From assembly GCA_024276935.1 (NCBI GenBank), contig JAJRWH010000035.1:1-46491 (forward strand): 46,491 bases of DNA, written 5' to 3'. The DNA is from Deltaproteobacteria bacterium (GTDB lineage: Bacteria > Desulfobacterota > Desulfuromonadia > Desulfuromonadales > Geopsychrobacteraceae). Under the pieces are notes generated by a model. The model was not told the origin of the DNA, did not search any database, and saw nothing but the letters and a program-made list of their open reading frames with translations. The position numbers were made by a program, and so were the translations under genes. Positions 1-7,760 of the stretch are shown piece by piece. How positions within the stretch are numbered: position 1 is the stretch's first letter; each line of letters starts with the position of its first letter.

Positions 1-139
1 CCTATTTCTCTAAAGCGGGACTGTTCAGTTATATGACTCAGTTCCATCGTTTTCGACATACTTCGTGAACCGCCGTGTACGGAACCGTATGCACGGTGGT
101 GTGGGAGGACGGCGGGGGTAACCCCGCCTCCTACCCGAT
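1..139 (+). mobile_element. 3' end of a group II intron (domains V-VI)
   Basis: Domain V is readable at 69-100: a 9-bp lower stem (69-77 with 92-100), a 2-nt TG bulge (90-91), an upper stem TACG/CGTA and a GAAC tetraloop (82-85). Domain VI follows at 103-136: GGGAGG and GGCGGGG pair with CCCCGCC and TCCT-A-CCC, leaving A133 bulged as the branch point. The RNA ends in AT (an AY end) at 138-139, seven nucleotides from the branch A as is usual. The 3' splice site is therefore between 139 and 140. The 5' part of the intron lies outside the window. Confidence 0.85.
3..68 (+). CDS. Possible C-terminal tail of the intron-encoded reverse transcriptase/maturase (partial)
   Basis: The frame starting at position 3 is open from the window edge to a TGA at 66-68, directly before domain V, giving 21 residues with a basic aromatic tail (QFHRFRHTS). 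Intron-encoded proteins lie in domain IV, just upstream of domain V, so the position fits. The piece is too short to show any reverse transcriptase, maturase X or endonuclease motif. The identification rests on position alone. Confidence 0.3.
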   Translation, partial: YFSKAGLFSYMTQFHRFRHTS

Positions 140-184
140 ATAGACTTTGCGCCAGGAAATTTTTTGTTCAATGGGGAGGTAGCA

Positions 185-1462
185 GTGGCGGGTAAATATC
201 ATCTGTGGTCAGCACGGGGTGACTTATGTTCCATTCAACGCACCGGGATGGAAGTTCGCGAATTATTGTCCGGGGCTCAGGTGTTGCCAGAGGTGCATCT
301 TTTTCCCCGCTCAGATGGTCCGGGGTCATCGCAGGATCTGCCTCAGTTTGCAGCAATGGGGCATCGTCTGCCATGCCGTGAGGTTGATTTGAACGATCCC
401 TGCTGGGCCTGGTCGCAGGACTGTTTGCGGACTCCCGGTGCCTGTCTCGACGGTGACCCGATTGTTTTTCGGGCATTGCCCAGTGATGACCCGCAGGCAA
501 CCGAATACTATGCCCCTGATTTTCACCAGGCGCCACTGTGTCAGCGTCAGCCGGTTGTCGGACGTAGTGACTATTTCGTCAACAATATTCTGGCTCAGTT
601 TGGTCTGTACGGAGTTCGCATCGAAGCCGAACCGATGCCCGCTCTCTACCGCGGAACAGGGCTGGGTGGTTCGAATCTCGCCCACCTGGCGGCAATGCTG
701 CTGGGGTCGGCTCTTGCTGGAGTCGATCTGACGCAGGGCCAGATCTATATCGCGGCAACCCAGCTTGAAAATCAATTCGGGGTCCACGAAAATTCTCAGG
801 GAGAAATCCGCTACGGGGTCAGTCTTACCGGAGGTCAGGAGGCCCTTGCCGCGTTGCAGGGTGGTTTCTACGATAATGTCCATCTGCCCTGGTTTAACGG
901 ACCCTTTTCGGTTGTCAGCCGTCCTCTGTTGTTGCCCGAATCCTACGCTGCGGCCCAGCAACATCTGCTGCTGGTCAATGTCGGGCGCAGGCGTGCCGAA
1001 GGCGTCACCAGCTCCGGGATCAACAATGCCTGGATGGCTCGCTGGCGCGATCAGGAAGGGGCCGGAATTCACGCCGAAAAACCCCGTTTGGCATACCTGG
1101 CCGCCGAAGCACTTCGCCAGCAGGATTGGGCTCTTTACGCCAGAGCGGTTGCCGAGTACCGGTCTTTGCGTGCAACCTTGTGCGTAGAGTATTTATCCGG
1201 CCAGGATGAGCTGGCGGATCGGTGTCATGATTCTGGTCTTGAGTATTTTCCGCTGGGGGCAGGGACAGGCACCTGTCTGGTCGTTGGTGAAAAGGCACAG
1301 GCAATTACTCAGCTGAAAGAGTATTTTACTGCCAGTGCAGATGCTCAGACTGGTCGTCTGGCCATGCCTTTTCGCATTCGTGAAAAGGGTGTCGAATATT
1401 ATGGTTTTCAGGAAAATGGCCTGACCTTGCCGATGGCGCCTGAGAGACCTTCTGTCTGCTAA
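185..1462 (+). CDS. GHMP-family kinase-like protein (intron-interrupted or 5'-truncated)
   Basis: The middle of the protein has a glycine-rich GTGLGGSN motif like the ATP-binding loop of GHMP kinases. It is followed by a stretch ending LTGGQEALAALQGGF and a C-terminal GAGTGT motif like GHMP motif 3. This resembles the kinase half of sugar-1-kinases such as fucokinase-type enzymes; the substrate cannot be told. The start is uncertain. GTG at 185 has a strong GGGGAGG five nucleotides upstream, and TTG at 164 has a weaker AGGA. The frame is also open back to the intron boundary at 139/140, so the coding sequence may begin upstream of the intron. The usual N-terminal GHMP substrate motif is not visible, which fits a missing 5' part. 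The TAA stop overlaps the stop of the convergent regulator by four bases. Confidence 0.65.
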   Translation: MAGKYHLWSARGDLCSIQRTGMEVRELLSGAQVLPEVHLFPRSDGPGSSQDLPQFAAMGHRLPCREVDLNDPCWAWSQDCLRTPGACLDGDPIVFRALPSDDPQATEYYAPDFHQAPLCQRQPVVGRSDYFVNNILAQFGLYGVRIEAEPMPALYRGTGLGGSNLAHLAAMLLGSALAGVDLTQGQIYIAATQLENQFGVHENSQGEIRYGVSLTGGQEALAALQGGFYDNVHLPWFNGPFSVVSRPLLLPESYAAAQQHLLLVNVGRRRAEGVTSSGINNAWMARWRDQEGAGIHAEKPRLAYLAAEALRQQDWALYARAVAEYRSLRATLCVEYLSGQDELADRCHDSGLEYFPLGAGTGTCLVVGEKAQAITQLKEYFTASADAQTGRLAMPFRIREKGVEYYGFQENGLTLPMAPERPSVC

Positions 1463-2832
1463 AGATCGAGACGCTTGATTTTTTCAACCAGAGTCGTGCG
1501 GTTGATGCCAAGAAGCTCGGCGGCTCGTGCTTTAACGCCGTTGGCATTTTCCATTGCCTGGCGTATCATCTGGCGCTCAATATTGGCGATTGTTGCAGGC
1601 ATATCAGTTCCCTCTTCCGGTAGCGGGACTGTTGAGCTGGGCTGATTTTTTCCCCCTTCCGCAATATTGAATGGCAGATCATCCCGTTCAATGATTTTTC
1701 CGTCAGCCAGAGTGACGGTTCTTTCAATCACATTTTCCATTTCCCGGACATTTCCCGGCCAGCTGTATGATTCGAGAGCCTGGAGCGCCTCCTTGCTCAG
1801 AGGCATGAGGGTCCGGTTCATTTCGTGACAGATTTTTTCAAGAAAGTGTCTTGCCAGTAGCGGGATATCACCACGCCGCTCACTCAAAGGGGGGAGACTA
1901 ATCGGAATAACGTTGAGCCGGTAGTAGAGATCCTCCCGGAAGTGCCCATTTTTGATAGCTGTTGTCAGATCGGCATTGGTTGCCGAAATCAGGCGGATAT
2001 TCAAGCGGATCTTGTGACTTGAGCCGACCCGTTCAAACTCATACTCCTGAAGGACACGGAGAAGTTTCATCTGCAACTGCAGCGGCATATTGCCGATTTC
2101 ATCAAGAAAAATTGTGCCACCGTTGGCCATTTCAAACTTGCCCGGCTTGTCTGCAATGGCGCTGGTAAACGCGCCTTTAACATGGCCGAACAGTTCAGAT
2201 TCGAGCAAATCCGCCGGGATGGCACCGCAATTGATGGCAACAAAGGGTTTGTCGCGCCGGTGGCTGTTGTAGTGAATTGCCTTGGCCACAAGTTCTTTGC
2301 CGGTACCTGATGCACCCAGGATCAGGATGGTCGAGTCGGTCGCGGCGACTTTTTCCATCCGGGTAAAAACCTTTTGCATTGGCAGGCTGTTGCCGATGAT
2401 GTTGTCGAAACGGTAACGTCCGTGGAGTTGTTGGCGCAGATACTGGTTCTCGGCCAGCAGTTTGCTTTTTTCGAGGGCTTTGGCGACCTGTAATTTCAGT
2501 TTTTCAAAATTGAAAGGTTTGGTGACATAATCGAAAGCCCCTTCTTTCATGGCTTCGACGGCTGTTTCTGCCGAGGCATTGCCGGTGATCAGGATAAAGC
2601 AGGTTCTGGGAGATGATTCTTTAACTTTTTTGAGGATATCTATGCCGCTGACACCGGGCAGAAAAAGATCACTGATGATCAGGTCGAAGTTCTGGTTTTG
2701 CAGCAGATCAAGCGCTTCTTCACCACTGTGGGTCGCTGTTACGGTGTAGCCGATTTGGCGCAACAGTGTAGAAAGGGCGAGACAACTTTCCTTTTCATCA
2801 TCAATCAGTAAGATCTGGGCGGATTGAGGCAT
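1459..2832 (-). CDS. NtrC-family sigma-54-dependent response regulator
   Basis: This 457-aa protein has a receiver domain at 1-120 (acidic D11/D12, phospho-acceptor D55, K105). An AAA+ sigma-54 interaction domain follows (Walker A GASGTGKE at 173-180, Walker B FLDEIG), then a C-terminal Fis-type HTH ending [14 protein letters not shown]. It would activate sigma-54 promoters after phosphorylation by a histidine kinase that is not in the window. The start was set at the ATG ending at 2832, because AGGAG lies just upstream of it and a further in-frame start at 2871 has none. The sigma-54 contact loop reads GAFTSA (220-225) instead of GAFTGA. The nearest DNA upstream carries a perfect dyad that may serve autoregulation. 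The target genes are unknown. Confidence 0.93.
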   Translation of the reverse strand: MPQSAQILLIDDEKESCLALSTLLRQIGYTVTATHSGEEALDLLQNQNFDLIISDLFLPGVSGIDILKKVKESSPRTCFILITGNASAETAVEAMKEGAFDYVTKPFNFEKLKLQVAKALEKSKLLAENQYLRQQLHGRYRFDNIIGNSLPMQKVFTRMEKVAATDSTILILGASGTGKELVAKAIHYNSHRRDKPFVAINCGAIPADLLESELFGHVKGAFTSAIADKPGKFEMANGGTIFLDEIGNMPLQLQMKLLRVLQEYEFERVGSSHKIRLNIRLISATNADLTTAIKNGHFREDLYYRLNVIPISLPPLSERRGDIPLLARHFLEKICHEMNRTLMPLSKEALQALESYSWPGNVREMENVIERTVTLADGKIIERDDLPFNIAEGGKNQPSSTVPLPEEGTDMPATIANIERQMIRQAMENANGVKARAAELLGINRTTLVEKIKRLDL

Positions 2833-2842
2833 GGAAACTCCT

Positions 2843-2860
2843 GCGTCATATGATTGACGC
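2843..2860. promoter_or_regulatory. Dyad GCGTCA-N6-TGACGC upstream of the response regulator
   Basis: This is a perfect 6-bp inverted repeat with a 6-bp spacer (TATGAT). It abuts the Shine-Dalgarno of the minus-strand regulator and overlaps its predicted transcription start. The position fits an autoregulatory operator; the protein that binds it is not known. Confidence 0.4.
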
Positions 2861-2861
2861 G

Positions 2862-2890
2862 AATCTAGCATGTGGATAAAATAAAAACAA
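2862..2890 (-). promoter_or_regulatory. Candidate sigma-70 promoter of the response regulator
   Basis: On the minus strand TTGTTT (2890-2885) and TAGATT (2867-2862) are separated by 17 bp. The -35 match is weak and the -10 is 4 of 6. The predicted start falls near 2855, inside the dyad. Confidence 0.35.
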
Positions 2891-2997
2891 TAGTTAATGA
2901 ACGATATGAAATAAAACTTGCCTGGAGCCGGACTTGGTGGTAAATTAACAATCTACGCCAACATCCGGATGGCGCGTTGGTATTCCGGAGCAAGCAG

Positions 2998-3615
2998 ATG
3001 TTTGAAGCCGTATCACCTCAAATACCTGTCACGACAGGCGCAAATCGGCAGTCCATGCCTGAGTCCGGTTCCCGGACCGAACGTACTTCTGCTGCCCTGG
3101 TTGATTCTCAAAAGACCCCCGCCGATTCTTCAGCTCAATCCCGAACAGGTCGTGATTCCGTCGAGATCAGTGATGAAGCACGGGCGCTTTCCGAGCTTGT
3201 CGCCCGAGACCGAGAAGTGCGGGCTCACGAAGCCGCTCATGCCGCAGCAGGGGGTGCCTATGCCGGTTCGCCCTCGTTAACCTATGAAAAAGGGCCGGAT
3301 GGTCGCTCCTACGCGACCGGTGGTGAAGTTCCGATTGATACCTCTCCGGTAAGTGGTGATCCTCAGGCAACCCTGCAAAAAGCTCAGGTTATTCGCTCTG
3401 CGGCGCTGGCTCCTGCCCAACCATCGGGGCAGGATATGCGGGTGGCCTCAAAGGCTTCGGCCATGGCCGCCAAGGCTCGTGTTGAGCTGGCCAGTCAACA
3501 GGATGATGAACAGGGAGAGAAATCCGGAGCTTCCCCGACAGGTGCCATGACCTCTGTTTCTGAAAGTACAGGGTCCGCCTCGGGTGTCAGGTCTCATCTT
3601 TATCAGATAGCCTAG
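2998..3615 (+). CDS. SprA-related putative metalloprotease family protein
   Basis: This 205-aa protein has a disordered Ser/Thr/Gln-rich N-terminus. Its conserved core begins EVRAHEAAHAAAGG and continues through SLTYEKGPDGRSYATGGEVPID. The HEAAH is an HExxH zinc-protease-like motif, and this core marks the SprA-related family (PF12118), whose function is not established. The start is the ATG at 2998, with GGAG eight bases upstream, rather than the in-frame TTG at 2977. The C-terminus is low complexity and has a further small conserved-looking end, LYQIA. The stop codon is the first bases of the inverted-repeat element that follows, so that element sits directly at the end of the gene. Confidence 0.8.
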   Translation: MFEAVSPQIPVTTGANRQSMPESGSRTERTSAALVDSQKTPADSSAQSRTGRDSVEISDEARALSELVARDREVRAHEAAHAAAGGAYAGSPSLTYEKGPDGRSYATGGEVPIDTSPVSGDPQATLQKAQVIRSAALAPAQPSGQDMRVASKASAMAAKARVELASQQDDEQGEKSGASPTGAMTSVSESTGSASGVRSHLYQIA

Positions 3616-3775
3616 TGTCCCGTGCGGTTAGCTCTGCCTTCTAATTCAGGCCCTTTTAACTGCGGGCTGCGTTTCTTCTCCTCGGCTTAACTCAGGCCAG
3701 GCCTGCGTCGAAGTACCTTGTCCGCAGCTAAAATGTCTCAGAATATAATTGACATGACTAACCAAACGGGACACT
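3614..3775. repeat. 160-bp foldback element with terminal inverted repeats (MITE- or REP-like)
   Basis: The left end AGTGTCCCGTGCGGTTAG (3614-3631) and the right end CTAACCAAACGGGACACT (3758-3775) are inverted repeats matching at 16 of 18 positions. A nested second pair, TTTTAACTGCGG (3654-3665) and CCGCAGCTAAAA (3722-3733), matches at 11 of 12. The element has no coding capacity and could fold into one long hairpin. No clear target-site duplication is seen. A non-autonomous transposable element or chromosomal palindromic repeat is the best reading; no second copy is in the window. Confidence 0.55.
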
Positions 3776-4223
3776 CGGCGGGCTATCCATGATCCAGCTG
3801 CAAGCCTGGTTGTCTGGCCCGGATTTCAGCTTCTTTTCGACCAATGCTATGACTCTCAAATGAGCTAAAACCTGAACCCAATCGTTCAAATTTATGTTCT
3901 GGTGCGTAAAGCCTGACAGTGCGCTAAAAAAATCCGCCGCTCAATACCATATCTGAGAACATATGATTTCAATGATAAGCCGGTGGATTTACAGGATTCA
4001 TCCTTTACTTCGGCTTTATGATGGGCAAAATCCCTGCGCCATATGATAATAATAGAACGGCATTATATCTTGACAATCGAGCGGTTATTCTGCTTTTATC
4101 GGATGTCTTAGTTGATCTAACTATCTAAAATAACTAAAAAAATTTAGTTTTAGTGAATATTTTTAGCCATCTCAAAAAATTCCAGATCTGGAAAAGATTT
4201 AACGTTCAGAGGAGGACGTCGGC
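3776..4223 (+). other. Non-coding stretch upstream of pyc
   Basis: About 450 bp with no supportable gene. It is A+T rich towards pyc and contains a candidate promoter near 4070-4099. The reverse strand has a 38-codon open stretch around 3783-3896 with no start codon and no recognisable similarity, which may be a decayed remnant or chance. Confidence 0.5.
4070..4099 (+). promoter_or_regulatory. Candidate sigma-70 promoter of pyc
   Basis: A perfect TTGACA (4070-4075) is followed after 18 bp by TTTTAT (4094-4099), 4 of 6 to the -10 consensus. It would leave a 5' leader of about 115 nt before pyc. Confidence 0.4.
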
Positions 4224-7200
4224 ATGTCGGTAACAAAGTTCAAAAAAATTATGGCTGCTAACCGTGGTGAAATTGCGATTCGAATTTTTCGGGCTTGTAC
4301 CGAGTTGGGTATCGGTACAGTGGCGATTTATTCGGAACAGGATCGTCTTTCACTTCACCGTTACAAGGCCGATGAGGCTTATCTGATCGGTAAGGGCAAA
4401 GGGCCGATCGATGCCTATCTCGATTTTGAAGAAATCGTTGATCTGGCACGCAAGAAGGAGATCGATGCCATTCATCCCGGTTATGGTTTTTTGTCTGAGA
4501 ACGCCGATTTTGCTGATGCCTGTGAGCAGGCCGGAATCGCATTTATCGGACCGACTGGTGATATTCAGCGCAGTCTGGGTGACAAGGTTGCCGGGCGTGA
4601 GGTTGCGCTGGCTGCCGGTGTGCCAATTGTTCCGGGAACCGAGAAACCGGTTAAAACAGAGGAAGAGGCTCTGCTTTTTGCCAAGAAGTGTGGTTATCCG
4701 ATTATCATCAAGGCTTCGGCTGGCGGTGGTGGCCGAGGAATGCGTGTTGTTCACAATCAGCAGGAGCTGAAAGAGGGCCTTCGTTCGGCAGCCAGCGAGG
4801 CGGCAGCCTCTTTTGGCAACGCCGAAGTCTTTATGGAAAAATATATTGAAAGCCCGAAGCATATTGAGGTGCAGCTGCTGGGTGATCATCATGGAAATCT
4901 GGTCCATCTGTACGAGCGTGATTGTTCGATTCAGCGGCGTCACCAGAAGGTCATCGAGGTTGCTCCCGCTCTTTCCCTGACCAAAAAACAACGGACTGAA
5001 GTTTGCGATTATGCGCTGGCGATCGGTAATCAGGTCAATTATCGCAACGCCGGGACCGTCGAATTTCTGATGGATGCTGAGGGGAAATTCTATTTTATCG
5101 AGGTTAATCCACGGATTCAGGTTGAGCATACAGTGACCGAACTGGTCACCATGCGTAACCTGGTTCAGGCGCAAATTATGGTTGCTGCCGGTCATCGGTT
5201 GTCTGATCCGGAGATCGGGATCAAAAATCAAAAGGATATCGAACTGCGTGGTGCCGCAATCCAGTGCCGGATTACGACCGAAGATCCCACCAATGATTTT
5301 GCCCCTGATTTTGGCAAGCTCAAGGTCTATCGCAGTGCTGCCGGTCTGGGCGTTCGTCTGGATGCGGGCAGTGCTTATGCCGGGGCCGAGATCAATCCTC
5401 ACTATGATTCGATGCTGGTCAAGGTGTCGACTTTCGGGCGCGACCTGGTTCAGGCCTCGCGCACGATGGATCGTGCCTTACAGGAATTTCGTATTCGTGG
5501 GGTCAAAACCAATATCGGTTTCCTAGAAAAGGTGATTACCCATCCCGATTTTCTGGCCAGTAATTGTAATACCTCATTTCTTGATACTCATCCCGAAGTT
5601 TTTGAACTGCCGGTCAAGAAAGATCGCGCCAACAAGATTCTTTCTTATATCGGCCATACGTCGGTCAATGGTTATCCCGGGATTGGCGTGGAAAAACGGC
5701 AGAAATTTCATGATCTGCGTGAGGCCGATGTTCCTGAAATCCCCTATGGCCAGGCGTTGCCCCGAGGTAGTCGGGACATTCTGCGCGAAAAAGGTCCTGA
5801 AGGATTGGCAACCTGGGCTCGCAAGAACAGGCAGCTGCTGATTACCGATACCACCATGCGTGATGCCCACCAGTCTTTGATGGCGACCCGTTTCAGAACC
5901 GCCGATCTCGACCGGATTGCCGAGGCGACCGCCCATCTTGGTGGCGGGTTGTTTTCGCTTGAAATGTGGGGTGGTGCAACCTTTGATGTTGCCATGCGTT
6001 TCTTGTGTGAAGATCCCTGGCAACGCCTGGACCGTCTGCGGGAAAAGATCCCCAATATCTGTTTTCAGATGTTGCTGCGGGGGTCAAATGCCGTGGGTTA
6101 CACCAACTATCCTGATAACGTGGTTCAGGAGTTTGTCAAACATGCGGCTCAAAGCGGAATCGATATTTTCCGGGTTTTCGATTCGCTGAACTGGACCAAG
6201 GGGATGCAGGTGGCCATGGATGCGGTCCGCAAAGAGGGCGCGGTTTGTGAGGCTGCGATCTGTTATACCGGTGATATTCTCGATCCAAAACGAGATAAAT
6301 ACCCCCTCGAATATTACGTCAAGATGGCCAAAGAGCTTGAAACCATGGGGGCTCACATTCTGGCGATCAAGGATATGGCCGGTTTGCTCAAGCCTTTTGC
6401 TGCTGAAAAACTGGTAAAAGCACTCAAGAATGAGATCGGTATTCCGGTCCATCTGCATACCCATGATACCTCAAGCAATGGTGGGGCAATGTTGATGATG
6501 GCGGCCCAGGCCGGATGTGATGTGGTTGATGCGGCGCTGTCATCCGTGTCGGGTTTAACGGCCCAGCCTAATATGAATGCTTTGCTTGCGGCCCTTGAAG
6601 GGACAATCTGGGATCCGAAACTTGACATGCCGGGCTTGCAGAAGCTGGCCAATTACTGGGAAACCTGCCGGACCTATTATGCGCCGTTTGAGTCAGAACT
6701 GCGCAGTGGTACAGCCCAGGTTTATGATCATGAAATTCCGGGGGGGCAGTACTCGAACTACAAACCTCAGGTCGAAGGTATGGGGCTGGGGCATCGCTGG
6801 GAAGAGTGCAAGCAGATGTACCGCAAGGTCAATGATATGTTCGGTGATCTGGTCAAGGTAACGCCTTCTTCGAAGATTGTAGGCGATATGGCCATGTTCA
6901 TGATCCAGAATGATCTTGAACCCGAAGATGTCATGGAGCGTGGCCACGAACTGACCTTTCCGCAGGGCGTGATCGATTTCTTCAAGGGAATGATCGGCCA
7001 GCCGTATGGCGGGTTCCCGGAAAAGTTGCAAAAAATCATTCTTAAAGACGAGGAACCCCTGACCTGCCGTCCCGGAGAACTGCTGGAGCCGGTTGATTTT
7101 AAAGCGAAAAAAGCTGAACTCGAAAAGAAACTCGATCATAAGGTGACGGACCGTGAGGTGTTGTCAGCGGTTCTTTATCCCGGAGTTTTTGAAGAGTTTG

Positions 7201-7676
7201 ATCGGTTCCGCCAGCAGTATTCTGATACCTCGGTCCTGCCGACACCGGTTTTCTTTTACGGTCTTGAGGTGGGTGATGAAGTGACAATTGATATTCAGGA
7301 AGGCAAGACCCTGATTATCAAACTGAATGCTATCGGCAAGGTCCGCGATGACGGAACGCGCAATATCTACTTCGAACTCAATGGTATGCCGCGTTCGGCG
7401 GTCGTCAAGGATACCTCGGTCGAAAGTGATCAGGTCGAGCGGGTCAAGGCTGATCCGGATGATGAGAAGCAGGTAGGCGCCCCGATGCCGGGCAAGGTAT
7501 TCAAGCTGCTGGTGGCAGTGGGTGATGAGGTTAAAGAAGGGGAAACTCTCTTGTCGACTGAAGCCATGAAAATGGAGACCAACATAAAGGCCAAACAGTC
7601 TGGAACCATCAAGGAGATTCTTTTCAGCGAAGGTGATCAGGTTGATCAGGGCGACCTGTTGGTTGTTTTTGCCTGA
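4224..7676 (+). CDS. pyc: Pyruvate carboxylase
   Basis: At 1150 aa it matches the usual single-chain enzyme (about 1150). It makes oxaloacetate from pyruvate, bicarbonate and ATP, the main anaplerotic entry to the TCA cycle. Domains in order are biotin carboxylase (about 1-460, with the glycine-rich KASAGGGGRGM ATP-grasp loop and EVNPRIQVEH), the carboxyltransferase barrel (about 530-830, starting TDTTMRDAHQSL), a linker/tetramerisation region, and a C-terminal biotin carrier domain with the biotinyl lysine in EAMKMET. All domains are intact. The ATG at 4224 has AGGAGG upstream. A long leader precedes it and a strong intrinsic terminator follows, so it is probably monocistronic. Confidence 0.98.
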   Translation: MSVTKFKKIMAANRGEIAIRIFRACTELGIGTVAIYSEQDRLSLHRYKADEAYLIGKGKGPIDAYLDFEEIVDLARKKEIDAIHPGYGFLSENADFADACEQAGIAFIGPTGDIQRSLGDKVAGREVALAAGVPIVPGTEKPVKTEEEALLFAKKCGYPIIIKASAGGGGRGMRVVHNQQELKEGLRSAASEAAASFGNAEVFMEKYIESPKHIEVQLLGDHHGNLVHLYERDCSIQRRHQKVIEVAPALSLTKKQRTEVCDYALAIGNQVNYRNAGTVEFLMDAEGKFYFIEVNPRIQVEHTVTELVTMRNLVQAQIMVAAGHRLSDPEIGIKNQKDIELRGAAIQCRITTEDPTNDFAPDFGKLKVYRSAAGLGVRLDAGSAYAGAEINPHYDSMLVKVSTFGRDLVQASRTMDRALQEFRIRGVKTNIGFLEKVITHPDFLASNCNTSFLDTHPEVFELPVKKDRANKILSYIGHTSVNGYPGIGVEKRQKFHDLREADVPEIPYGQALPRGSRDILREKGPEGLATWARKNRQLLITDTTMRDAHQSLMATRFRTADLDRIAEATAHLGGGLFSLEMWGGATFDVAMRFLCEDPWQRLDRLREKIPNICFQMLLRGSNAVGYTNYPDNVVQEFVKHAAQSGIDIFRVFDSLNWTKGMQVAMDAVRKEGAVCEAAICYTGDILDPKRDKYPLEYYVKMAKELETMGAHILAIKDMAGLLKPFAAEKLVKALKNEIGIPVHLHTHDTSSNGGAMLMMAAQAGCDVVDAALSSVSGLTAQPNMNALLAALEGTIWDPKLDMPGLQKLANYWETCRTYYAPFESELRSGTAQVYDHEIPGGQYSNYKPQVEGMGLGHRWEECKQMYRKVNDMFGDLVKVTPSSKIVGDMAMFMIQNDLEPEDVMERGHELTFPQGVIDFFKGMIGQPYGGFPEKLQKIILKDEEPLTCRPGELLEPVDFKAKKAELEKKLDHKVTDREVLSAVLYPGVFEEFDRFRQQYSDTSVLPTPVFFYGLEVGDEVTIDIQEGKTLIIKLNAIGKVRDDGTRNIYFELNGMPRSAVVKDTSVESDQVERVKADPDDEKQVGAPMPGKVFKLLVAVGDEVKEGETLLSTEAMKMETNIKAKQSGTIKEILFSEGDQVDQGDLLVVFA

Positions 7677-7729
7677 GCTTAAGGGTTGCTAAAATAAAGA
7701 TCAAAGAACTCGTGGATGCAATATGAATA

Positions 7730-7760
7730 GGTCGGCCCCTGAGGGGGTCGACCATTTTTT
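7730..7760 (+). terminator. Intrinsic terminator of pyc
   Basis: GGTCGGCCCC (7730-7739), loop TGAG, then GGGGTCGACC (7744-7753), followed by ATTTTTT. The stem is complete with one G-T pair. The T-run overlaps the stop codon of the convergent ptsP. Confidence 0.85.

Noticed and set aside
326-1072. 248-codon minus-strand frame opposite the GHMP-like gene
   Set aside because: It is a shadow of the coding strand with no recognisable motif.
3614-3775. Integron attC site
   Set aside because: The ends lack the RYYYAAC/GTTRRRY core sites in the right orientation, and no integrase or cassette is present.
4350-5402. 350-codon minus-strand frame opposite pyc
   Set aside because: It lies wholly inside the biotin carboxylase domain of pyc and shows no similarity of its own.
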